From the NCBI GenBank assembly GCA_046590705.1, contig JBKJUK010000259.1, positions 1-20,253 on the forward strand: a DNA stretch of 20,253 nt, in the 5' to 3' direction. Both the position numbers and the translations under genes were made by a program. Positions 1 to 5,952 of this stretch are shown here, one piece after another. The notes beneath the pieces are model-generated. The model worked only from the letters and a program-made list of their open reading frames with translations, was not told where the DNA came from and did no database searches. Source of the stretch: JBKJUK01 sp046590705. Its GTDB lineage: Bacteria > Acidobacteriota > Thermoanaerobaculia > Gp7-AA8. The number at the start of each line of letters is the position of its first letter. Position 1 is the stretch's first letter.

Positions 1-1263
1 CAACTCCAGCCCGCACCCGCCGAATAATTGCCCGACGACGTAACCTCCCGGGATCAATACAGGAGCGCCGGAGCTCCCGCCAGTAGTCGCGCCAGCTAGA
101 CGCTGTGAGTAGAAGAAGTTTGGGCGTGGCAGTGCCGCGCATGATCCAGAGTTCGTAACCGTCGTGCTTGAAATGAACTGATGAAGGCCGTAGGGGTGCG
201 CGACACGTGTCAGTATCGTTCCGGGAGCGATGGACGCAGGGTTTGGGCTCCACCCTAGGAGCCAGCGATTACTCGGCGCACTATTTAAACGCAGGAGGGT
301 GAAATCGGTACCGACGCCTGTTGCCATCAACACCGAGCCCACGCTTCTGGCTAGTCCACTCAACGCAGGAGGGGGGCCTCCGCAGGAAAGGGACTTGTAG
401 TCCCAGAACGCTTCAACGGTGGCTGCCGAGGCCGCGTTGTCGATGCAGTGGTTCGCTGTGAGTAAATACAGAGGCGCAGACCCGTTGGAATCCGTGTTAA
501 TCAAAGCGCCAGAGCAAACATAGGCTGTACTGTTCTTCACGAACTGCAAATGAGCGACTGCTGTGCGAAGCCGCACGATCTCATCGTAATTTGCCGAAGT
601 CGCGCATGTTGCATCGGCAAGACATTCATCGCCTTGAGCAGCCGGTTTTTGTCCGGACATTGCCTGCAAGTCGAAAAGTTCCACGATTTCGTTCACCGAG
701 AATCCGGCTCCTGCTGATGGTGCTGTCGGAAACTCAATCTCGAGGACGAGAGATGGACCAGGCACGCTCGGCGTCCACAGCTCTCCCTGCATGTCGTGCG
801 GCACGAGGATCGAGTCGCCGGTGCCGCCAGTCACCCAGATCCTGGCATTCGCAGGAAGTCGGATGTCCGTCAAATGCGCACGCATGCGCCAGGCGTTTTT
901 GACATGGATCTGCTTCCGCAAAAGTTGCCCGGACATTCCTTTGCCTGCGACTCCATCGTTCCCCACACGCAGCGTCACGTCGGGAAGCGCTCGTGTGAAT
1001 CCGAGTTTCATCGGTCGTCCGCCGGAGCGATTCCAGGCTTTCATTTCTGCCAGATCAGACGCCGCACCTGTCTGTGCATCGGCGAGCGAGATCGCAGGAG
1101 ACATTGCTTGCGCGCTTCGGTCAGGTTCTTTGTAGACGAGCTGCGTCCCGACCGCTTCCGCAACAAATCGCGGTTCACCACGCTTGAGGTCATCCGCTGA
1201 CAGCGGAGCGGTGAGTGCAAAGAGTGTAAGGACGGCCGCAGTACTGAACGAACGAATGCCCAT
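1..1263 (-). CDS. Secreted trypsin-fold serine protease, lysyl-endopeptidase-like (C-terminus beyond window)
   Basis: An open frame of 421 codons runs from ATG at 1263 to the left edge with no stop, so the 3' end is missing. A GAGGAG ribosome site (1271-1276) lies 7 nt before the start. Residues 1-23 form a Sec signal peptide (hydrophobic core VLTLFALTAPLSA, likely cleaved before DDL). Residues about 24-210 look like a propeptide or accessory beta domain. The protease domain carries the three catalytic motifs: His272 in YLLTANHC, Asp320 in GTDFTLLRL and Ser398 in GGSSGAP. Several cysteines (215, 220, 250, 273, 294, 375, 417) could form disulfides, as in Achromobacter/Lysobacter lysyl endopeptidases. 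The product is probably exported to the periplasm or medium to degrade protein. The fold and triad are seen directly; the cleavage specificity is inferred only from overall resemblance. Confidence 0.88.
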   Translation of the reverse strand, partial: MGIRSFSTAAVLTLFALTAPLSADDLKRGEPRFVAEAVGTQLVYKEPDRSAQAMSPAISLADAQTGAASDLAEMKAWNRSGGRPMKLGFTRALPDVTLRVGNDGVAGKGMSGQLLRKQIHVKNAWRMRAHLTDIRLPANARIWVTGGTGDSILVPHDMQGELWTPSVPGPSLVLEIEFPTAPSAGAGFSVNEIVELFDLQAMSGQKPAAQGDECLADATCATSANYDEIVRLRTAVAHLQFVKNSTAYVCSGALINTDSNGSAPLYLLTANHCIDNAASAATVEAFWDYKSLSCGGPPPALSGLARSVGSVLMATGVGTDFTLLRLNSAPSNRWLLGWSPNPASIAPGTILTRVAHPYGLHQFISSTTVTNSGSCAALPRPNFFYSQRLAGATTGGSSGAPVLIPGGYVVGQLFGGCGLEL

Positions 1264-1277
1264 GACGAATCTCCTCG

Positions 1278-1322
1278 GTCCCCTTGGGACGGACTCCTCC
1301 GCGACTCCAGAAGACGCGGAGG
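1278..1322 (-). promoter_or_regulatory. Two small hairpins in the protease 5' leader
   Basis: Just upstream of the protease ribosome site are two perfect inverted repeats. One is GTCCC/GGGAC with a 3-nt loop (1278-1290). The other is CCTCCGCG/CGCGGAGG with an 11-nt loop (1296-1322). They would fold in the 5' untranslated RNA and could stabilise the message or modulate its translation. No convincing -35/-10 pair was found for this gene. Confidence 0.35.
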
Positions 1323-1482
1323 TTCGAGCTGTGCAGCGTTAAATTGGGGTTGTGCAGAGATGATAGACCCATTGAGGGGCGGTTGTCCGATTCTTGCGTC
1401 AGCGAGCCGAACCTCAGGCCGCGCATCCTTCCCCAGGGCACGCATCGCGCGCGCGAATGGCCGGACATCGACCGTACTCCAA

Positions 1483-1590
1483 CGCGCCGGAGGCGCGAGC
1501 AGAGGGTAGCCGGTGGTAAGCGCGTAGCGCGCAGCCACCGGACCGGAACGCAGTCGCAAAGAATGTTACGCGCCCCGGCAGGGGCGCCAG
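1483..1590 (+). repeat. REP element copy 1 (GTAG-type, three hairpins), next to RAYT fragment
   Basis: This copy has three palindromic boxes. The first is CGCGCCGGAGGCGCG (1483-1497). The second is a GTAG tetranucleotide (1506-1509) followed by a long hairpin with arms CCGGTGG (1510-1516) and CCACCGG (1535-1541). The third is GCGCCCC-GGCA-GGGGCGC (1570-1587). A GTAG or GGAG tetranucleotide before an imperfect palindrome is the hallmark of REPs mobilised by RAYT transposases. The element runs directly into a RAYT start codon 12 nt further on. Confidence 0.8.
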
Positions 1591-1601
1591 AGGAGATCGG
1601 A

Positions 1602-1658
1602 ATGCCATCCACCCACGTGAGTCTTCACTACCACACCGTCTTCAGCACAAAAAGCTGA
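1602..1658 (+). pseudogene. RAYT (REP-associated tyrosine transposase, IS200-like) N-terminal fragment
   Basis: The 18-codon frame reads MPSTHVSLHYHTVFSTKS and then stops. It closely matches the usual start of Y1-transposase-domain RAYT proteins (pattern MPST-x-x-SLHYH-x-VFSTK). A GGAG ribosome-site-like stretch (1592-1595) precedes the ATG. The rest of the roughly 150-residue enzyme, including the catalytic HUH motif and tyrosine, is absent. No other piece was found in the following 300 nt in any frame. It is therefore a dead remnant, and its position right after REP copy 1 ties the repeat family to this transposase type. Recognition rests on a short but distinctive motif. Confidence 0.68.
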
Positions 1659-1748
1659 GGAAAATGCAGAGGGACACGCCCTTCGACCGTCGGTAGGTGG
1701 CGGCATTCCATACTTGTGTTCGCGTTCGCCCGCGATTGCCTGTTACCA

Positions 1749-1806
1749 ACCGGTCGCTTCGCGCTTCGCGCTTCCCGCCGGCCGGCTAGCGCGCGCCTCC
1801 GGTGTG
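1749..1806 (-). repeat. Degenerate REP-like stretch
   Basis: The order ACCGGTCGCTTCGCGCTT, a disrupted second arm, then GCGCGCCTCCGGTG follows the pattern of the reverse-oriented REP copies at 2541-2600 and 5612-5670, but many positions differ. I read it as a decayed member of the family. Chance similarity in GC-rich sequence is possible. Confidence 0.35.
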
Positions 1807-1940
1807 CATTCGCTGTTTCCTCACGGGTGACTCTGATGTTCGGAGCACACCCCCTAGGGGCCGACAGCGTCGCGATGCGTCGATGCACTCCTGGTAATAC
1901 GTACGAACGTTATGATGCTTCTGTACTGACAGAGGAAGAG

Positions 1941-2084
1941 ATGCCTTCGGAAGTCATATGCCGTCGTTTTGCCGGGGGCATGCGAAACTTTCTTCAGTTT
2001 TACAGGGAACGGGTCGACTTCTGGCAGTGGTTCGACAACAGCGGACCGCGTCCACTTCTAGTAGAGGAAGGATCAAACAAATGA
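1941..2084 (+). pseudogene. C-terminal remnant of a zeta-toxin-like (COG4185) P-loop kinase
   Basis: This 47-residue segment, with PSEVICRRFAGGMRNF followed by YRERVDFWQWFDNSGPRPLL, resembles the C-terminal end of COG4185/zeta-toxin-like ATPases (pattern P-E-x-V-I-R-R-R-F-x-x-G-L-x-N-F, then a DNSG element). The N-terminal Walker A and catalytic core, normally about 150 residues, are missing, and the sequence upstream is REP/RAYT debris. The frame stays open upstream of 1941 without recognisable toxin sequence. The in-frame ATG at 1941 follows a purine-rich AGAGGAAGAG and may be fortuitous. The stop (TGA, 2082-2084) overlaps the ATG of the next gene as ATGA, an arrangement usual for co-translated toxin-antitoxin pairs. 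Family assignment is by motif memory, not by alignment. Confidence 0.55.
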
Positions 2085-2293
2085 GCGGTGAGTTGAAGTC
2101 GAACCTGCCTAACGCCGACATGCAGGCCGCGCCCGCGGCGCTTCTTCGTGCAGCACGGCGTGCACGCGAGATCGCCCGCCAAACCAACACATCCCTCGTC
2201 ATCATGCGCGACGGCAAACTCGTGAAGGAAGTCGTGACTGATGAGGAGTTTCTCGAACTTACGAGCAGCCCTGACGTCATCCAGGATCGGTGA
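2081..2293 (+). CDS. 70-aa protein, possible orphan antitoxin
   Basis: This small gene encodes 70 residues. Start ATG 2081 was chosen because a GAGGAAGG ribosome site (2064-2071) lies 9 nt upstream; longer versions of the frame read into the toxin remnant in another frame. The protein has a predicted amphipathic helix rich in Ala and Arg (ALLRAARRAREIARQ, about 20-34). A short beta-hairpin-like stretch follows (TSLVIMRDGKLVKEV, about 37-51), then an acidic tail. Proteins of this shape occur beside toxin genes in many environmental bacteria. Here the ATGA overlap with the zeta-toxin remnant suggests it was the partner antitoxin and outlived the toxin. There is no signal peptide or membrane segment. 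That it is a real gene is fairly likely; its function is inference from context. Confidence 0.62.
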   Translation: MSGELKSNLPNADMQAAPAALLRAARRAREIARQTNTSLVIMRDGKLVKEVVTDEEFLELTSSPDVIQDR

Positions 2294-2667
2294 ATCTCCT
2301 GAATACGTGCAAAAGGTTGGTCCCCTGGTCAATGGTTGAAAGTGCAATTGGGCTCTTGCTGCTGTTGTGCTTTGCCCGATCGTTTCATTTCGACGCGTGA
2401 TTTGTTTCACTGCTGTCGAATGTAAGGTTGACGATTCCGAAGTCTTCGCGGCCGGGCCAGACGAATCGCTTGTCACTCTCTGCACACCCGCGTCGAAGAC
2501 TCTGGCGCCCTGCCGGGGCGCGATCCATCTGCGATCCACAACCGGTGGCTGCGCGTTTCGCGCTGACCACAGGCTCCTTCTGGAGGCGCCTCCGGCGTCT
2601 TCACCAATCCGTGCGCGGTCGTCGTTCGGTGTCACTCCTCGGCGGGTAGGGCGACGCGCACGCCTGA
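2294..2667. other. Convergent intergenic gap with REP copy 2
   Basis: The gap separates the ends of the small plus-strand gene and the minus-strand kinase. It contains REP copy 2 and no credible gene. The hairpins of the REP are the only candidates for transcription ends here; no separate stem followed by a T-run was seen. Confidence 0.55.
2500..2600 (-). repeat. REP element copy 2 (reverse orientation, diverged)
   Basis: Read on the plus strand this has the reversed box order: TCTGGCGCCCTGCCGGGGCGC (about 2501-2521), a hairpin beginning CCGGTGG (2542-2548), and a GGAGGCGCCTCCGG palindrome (2582-2595). The second hairpin arm is altered and the conserved tetranucleotide reads GGAG instead of GTAG. 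It lies between convergent genes, a typical REP position. Confidence 0.68.
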
Positions 2668-5133
2668 TCAGAGCAGCGAGGTGGCGATGAAGAGATCGGA
2701 GAGGAAGCGCCTGTAGCCGTAGACGTAAGTCTGACCATCCGGCGTGATGTGCACCGGCATCACATCGAGAATGCCGGCCGGATCGCCCGGACGTATGTTC
2801 ACCCACTCGATACGCTCGCCAGTGGTGACATCGACACGCATGATGCGGACGGCGCTGTGCGTACGCTCGAGGACGTAGACCGCACTGTTGTCTTCACTCC
2901 ATTCGATGGGCATATCGCCTGGCTTTGCTCCCGGCAGAGGAACGCTGCCCGACCCATCGGTGGCCAGTAGTACGACTTTGTGATCCACCTCGACTGCGAT
3001 GGTTGTTCCGTCGTGGCAGAGCGCGAATCTTCCGCCCACGACGGTGGTGGTGAGCGCTTTCGCTTTTCCGTCGCCGTCGATCACAAGTTCGAAAAGTTGC
3101 TCGGGACTCTCCGTGTAGTTACCTAGAATCAGCAGCCTCTTCCCGTCCGGAAAGAACTGCAGTTCATTGATCTCGGCGAGGTCGCAGGAGATGAAGCGGT
3201 TGTCGCCTGCACCGACCGGCACTAACTGGAGTTGCGTCCGCGTTCCGGTGACGATGGCCAGCCACTGGCCGTCATTCGAGATCGGATTGCCGGCCGCTCG
3301 TCCCTCAGCCATGAGGATGGCCGGAGCTCCGTCGGTGTAGCGAAGGAACACGGTGTTCACTCCCTGCACCGCCGCGGCCTGCTCTTCGAAGATGATGAAG
3401 CTTCCATCGCGACTGATGCCCGAGAGGAGCGACCAGTCGAACCAGGTCAGGTTGCGCTCCTGCGTTTCACCCCGTCTGCCGACCACCACTTCGCGTCGCG
3501 CCGCCTCGGTGGCGATGAGCACGCGACCATCGGCGGCCATGTCATGAAGAGTCAGACGCCCGGGAGCGGTGAGCACGGCCCGAAGTTTCCCGTCGAGGTC
3601 GAGGCTCATCAGGTCGCGTCCGCGTGCAGACAGTTCACCGGCGAACCACACTTCCTGCCCGTCGGGAGTCCAGGCCAGACCTGCACTGCTGAAGAAGTAG
3701 TCGCTGCGCACAAGCTCTTTTCCAGCGAGATCGATCACAGTGACTGTTCCGGCGTCGTCACCCCAGATCGGATGAATCATGAACGCGATCAGCTGCTGAT
3801 TCGGTGAGAAACGAGCGCGACTGATCCACTGCGATGTCCGGTAGATCACGTTACCGATCGGCGATTCGATGCGGTACCAGCCATCGACGCGACGAACGAT
3901 CAGAAAGTTCTTGCCGTCGGCGGTCCATTGCGCTTCCTGCACGTCTTCGCAGACACGGCGCGGTGCGCCGCCGCCGAGCGGAACCCGGGCCAGCATTCCG
4001 GAAGTTGCGAAGCCGACGCCGGTGTAGTGACGCCCCAGCGAGATGGCCAGCTCACCGCTATGCGACACCGACAGAACATCGGCTTCGCGAAGCCCGAGCG
4101 GGCGCGACTCCGGACCGGTCTGGAACGAGGAGAAAAGCTCCAGTGGATTGTCTTCCCAGGCCGCACCGTAAACCACCGAACCGTCGGGTGCGAAGCGCGC
4201 ACTCATGATGAAACCTCGGCGGAAGCTGATGCGGCGATAAGAGGGGAGCTTTCGATCTAGAATCGACGGCCCGGGTTGAATTGCGGAGTGCTCGCGGCTT
4301 CCGCTCATGGTCTGCAGCGCGAAGGCGAAATCAGTCACGGCCTGAAAGCGTCGCACCGGATCTTTCTCGATGGCGTGCTCGAGGATGCGTGCGAGACCGT
4401 CAGGCACTTCATCACTCTGCGGCGGATCCTCATGCAGAACGGCATTCATGGTTTCGACGGACGAGTCGCGACGGAAAGCAGATTTGCCAGTGAGCATCTC
4501 GTAGACGATGACACCGAGGGAGAAGATGTCGGAGCGATGGTCGACGTGCGACGCGCGGACTTGTTCAGGGGACATGTAGCCGGCCGTGCCGACCACGGTT
4601 CCGGGCGTGGTGAGATTGCGCACCTCGGTGTGATCCTCGTCGTCGACTTCGGCATTCGACTCGCGAAACTTGGCGAGACCGAAGTCGAGGATCTTCACGC
4701 GACCGTCGGGAAGGACGAAGACGTTCTCCGGCTTCAGGTCGCGGTGCACGATGCCTTTCGCATGCGCGGCGGCAAGGCCGCTGCTCATCTGAAGCGCGAA
4801 GTCGACGGCCTTCTTCACCGGCATGCGCGCACGAAGATGATCGCGCAGCGACAGGCCTTCCAGCAGCTCCGACACGATGTAGGCCACACCTTCGTGCGTG
4901 CCGGCATCGAACACGGTGAGAATGTTGGGATGATTGAGCATCCCTGCGGCGAGTGCTTCCTGCTCGAAACGGCGAATGCGATCGAGATCGCCGGCCATTG
5001 CGTTCGGCAGAACCTTCACCGCGACATCGCGACGCATCCGCGTGTCGTGGGCACGATAGACCTCGCCCATACCACCGGCGCCGATCTGCGCAGCAATCTC
5101 ATAGTGCGCGATCCGAGAACCTGTTAAGAGCAT
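2668..5133 (-). CDS. Serine/threonine protein kinase with C-terminal TolB-like beta-propeller
   Basis: The 821-residue protein starts at ATG 5133. A longer frame from 5238 exists, but its extra 35 residues are basic and proline-rich, while MLLTGSRIAHYEI is a usual kinase start. The Hanks-type kinase domain (about 11-275) has the Gly loop GAGGMG (18-23), VAVK lysine 40, HRDLKPEN (130-137, catalytic Asp132), DFG (150-152) and SPE (188-190), so it should be active. Residues about 300-821 hold repeated propeller-type units (SARFAPDGS, RARFSPNQQ, AWTPDGQEV, QFFPDGKRL). No membrane helix joins the two parts, unlike many acidobacterial relatives, so it is probably cytoplasmic. The substrate is unknown and no partner gene is adjacent. 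The first 11 codons and leader are repeated at 19994-20080. Confidence 0.93.
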   Translation of the reverse strand: MLLTGSRIAHYEIAAQIGAGGMGEVYRAHDTRMRRDVAVKVLPNAMAGDLDRIRRFEQEALAAGMLNHPNILTVFDAGTHEGVAYIVSELLEGLSLRDHLRARMPVKKAVDFALQMSSGLAAAHAKGIVHRDLKPENVFVLPDGRVKILDFGLAKFRESNAEVDDEDHTEVRNLTTPGTVVGTAGYMSPEQVRASHVDHRSDIFSLGVIVYEMLTGKSAFRRDSSVETMNAVLHEDPPQSDEVPDGLARILEHAIEKDPVRRFQAVTDFAFALQTMSGSREHSAIQPGPSILDRKLPSYRRISFRRGFIMSARFAPDGSVVYGAAWEDNPLELFSSFQTGPESRPLGLREADVLSVSHSGELAISLGRHYTGVGFATSGMLARVPLGGGAPRRVCEDVQEAQWTADGKNFLIVRRVDGWYRIESPIGNVIYRTSQWISRARFSPNQQLIAFMIHPIWGDDAGTVTVIDLAGKELVRSDYFFSSAGLAWTPDGQEVWFAGELSARGRDLMSLDLDGKLRAVLTAPGRLTLHDMAADGRVLIATEAARREVVVGRRGETQERNLTWFDWSLLSGISRDGSFIIFEEQAAAVQGVNTVFLRYTDGAPAILMAEGRAAGNPISNDGQWLAIVTGTRTQLQLVPVGAGDNRFISCDLAEINELQFFPDGKRLLILGNYTESPEQLFELVIDGDGKAKALTTTVVGGRFALCHDGTTIAVEVDHKVVLLATDGSGSVPLPGAKPGDMPIEWSEDNSAVYVLERTHSAVRIMRVDVTTGERIEWVNIRPGDPAGILDVMPVHITPDGQTYVYGYRRFLSDLFIATSLL

Positions 5134-5186
5134 CGGGTGATTGTATGCCTGTATGCGCCTGGACGGGTTCCGGCGTATCGGAGGCG
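5099..5186 (-). repeat. Kinase start-and-leader segment, left copy of a direct repeat
   Basis: The segment from kinase codon 11 back through the leader recurs at 19994-20080 in the same orientation. Bases 5099-5140 are identical to 19994-20035. Up to about 5165 there is then only one substitution and one 1-nt deletion, and after that the match fades towards a shared GGAGGCG. Conservation of the untranslated part is as good as that of the coding part, which indicates a recent copy and not two independently related kinase genes. Confidence 0.85.
5134..5145 (-). promoter_or_regulatory. Possible -10 element giving a leaderless kinase transcript
   Basis: On the minus strand, TACAAT (5145-5140) is followed by CACCCG and then the kinase ATG. 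No Shine-Dalgarno sequence is visible. A -10 box six bases before the ATG would place the transcription start at or next to the start codon. No good -35 match lies 17 bp upstream. The duplicate at 20026-20040 has TACAGT at the same place, so this arrangement was copied. This is inference from spacing only. Confidence 0.35.
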
Positions 5187-5283
5187 GGTGAGGTCGTGCC
5201 CGCTCGGTGGTGATTGTTCGCGGCGTGTCGTGCGACATGAGTCGGCGTCGCCGAGTTAAAGCGCATCGATCGGAAGCACGTAG

Positions 5284-5423
5284 ATCAGCGCGCGTAGCCG
5301 GGCATCGACCCCGTTCTCACGCGCCGGAGGCGCGAATCGAGGGTAGCCGGTGGTAAGCGCGAAGCGCGCAGCCACCGGACCGACAAACCGCGAATCATGA
5401 CGCGCCCCGGCAGGGGGCCAGAG
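5284..5423 (+). repeat. REP element copy 3, extended form
   Basis: Box order: an extra upstream box (GCGCGTAGCCGGGCATCGAC and following, 5289-5319), CGCGCCGGAGGCGCG (5320-5334), GTAG (5343-5346) with hairpin arms CCGGTGG and CCACCGG, a spacer, and a GCGCCCC-GGCA-GGGG box (5402-5417). Bases 5320-5396 are identical to 20177-20253 (77 of 77). The last palindrome is slightly imperfect. Confidence 0.85.
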
Positions 5424-5567
5424 GGGGCGCGTTCTCCGCGACTGTCGATGTGAACGCGTGTATATCGGTTCGCAGGAGGCGCAACAGCGATGGTGATCTT
5501 TCAGGGAGTATCGAGTTCGGTCCGAGCCTGACTTCGATACGCCAGAGCGGTATGTGCGGAATGATCT

Positions 5568-5670
5568 CTCTGGCGCCCCTGCCGGGGCGCATGTTGGTAT
5601 GTACCGCAAGTCCGGTGGCTGCACGCTTTGCGCTTACCACCGGCTACCCTCGACGCGCGCCTCCGGCGCG
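5568..5670 (-). repeat. REP element copy 4 (reverse orientation)
   Basis: On the plus strand this reads CTCTGGCGCCCCTGCCGGGG, a spacer, the CCGGTGG...CCACCGG hairpin (5612-5643), CTAC (complement of GTAG, 5644-5647) and a final GCGCGCCTCCGGCGCG box. With copy 3 it forms a head-to-head pair about 145 bp apart, like the paired REPs (BIMEs) of enterobacteria. Confidence 0.82.
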
Positions 5671-5715
5671 AGAAGAAAACTTTGATTACATCGGCCCGTC
5701 GCATTGTTGATCGCT

Positions 5716-5765
5716 GAAGCGCCCCTGCCGGGGCGCATGTTGGTATGTCCCGCAAGTCCGGTGGC
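5716..5765 (-). repeat. REP element copy 5 (truncated)
   Basis: It contains the GCGCCCCTGCCGGGGCGC palindrome (5719-5736) and a spacer nearly identical to that of copy 4, then breaks off just after the first hairpin arm (CCGGTGGC). Copies 4 and 5 share a spacer subtype that differs from copies 3 and 6. Confidence 0.78.
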
Positions 5766-5880
5766 GTCGAGGAGAGGAGCATCGTGATCGATGCCGCGTG
5801 CGGCGCCGGGTTGCGAACTGCGAAAGGAAAATCGATCAACGGTTCAGTGACAATCACTCAGGCGCCAGAAACCTCAGCGC

Positions 5881-5952
5881 TCACTCTTTCCCTTTGTCGA
5901 CGCCGCGCTGAAGCTTCTTCGGGATCGTCTTCAATCCGCGATCAATCGTCAT
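5881..5952 (-). CDS. Doubtful 23-aa basic peptide overlapping the GH1 stop
   Basis: An ATG inside the last codons of the GH1 gene opens a 23-codon frame (MTIDRGLKTIPKKLQRGVDK and three more residues) that overlaps the GH1 stop in another frame. It is Lys/Arg-rich and could be a coupled small protein or the relic of a longer gene. No ribosome site of its own is seen and no family is recognised, so it may equally be chance. Confidence 0.18.
   Translation of the reverse strand: MTIDRGLKTIPKKLQRGVDKGKE

Larger units (their letters stand above)
1264..1940. other. Intergenic debris zone with REP and transposase fragments
   Basis: Between the protease start and the zeta-toxin remnant I see no intact gene. 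The stretch holds the protease leader, REP copy 1 (1483-1590), an 18-residue RAYT start fragment (1602-1658) and a decayed reverse-oriented REP-like stretch (1749-1806). The remaining open frames are translations of repeat sequence and have no recognisable protein motif. Confidence 0.6.
5134..5941. other. REP-rich intergenic region of about 800 bp
   Basis: Between the kinase start and the GH1 stop lie the kinase leader, REP copy 3 (plus), REP copy 4 (minus) and partial copy 5 (minus). There is also a separate inverted repeat GTATCGA/TCGATAC (5508-5514 and 5534-5540). Apart from a doubtful 23-codon frame at 5881-5952, no gene was found. Long open frames here are repeat translations. Confidence 0.65.

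Noticed and set aside
1628..1888. Minus-strand 86-codon frame over the debris zone as a second RAYT copy
   Set aside because: Its internal ATG-Pro-Pro start only loosely resembles the RAYT start, and the following residues do not match the SLHYH-x-VFSTK pattern.
2290..2400. A 36-codon GTG-started frame overlapping the stop of the 70-aa gene, beginning VNLLNTC, as a possible toxin remnant
   Set aside because: The first residues faintly recall PIN-domain toxins, but nothing after them fits and the conserved acidic residues are absent. The GTGA overlap alone is too common to count.
4276..5127. A 283-codon plus-strand frame opposite the kinase domain
   Set aside because: It lies wholly antisense to the conserved kinase motifs, and its His/Asp-rich composition is what the reverse of such a domain gives.
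5134..5238. 35-residue N-terminal extension of the kinase from ATG 5238
   Set aside because: The extension is basic and proline-rich with no ribosome site, and a usual kinase start lies at 5133. The duplicate at 19994-20080 does not keep this frame, because of its 1-nt deletion.
5256..5857. Several 60-120-codon frames in both directions containing VAARFALTTGYP-like strings
   Set aside because: These are translations of the REP hairpins, recur wherever the repeat occurs, and have no gene-like start sites.
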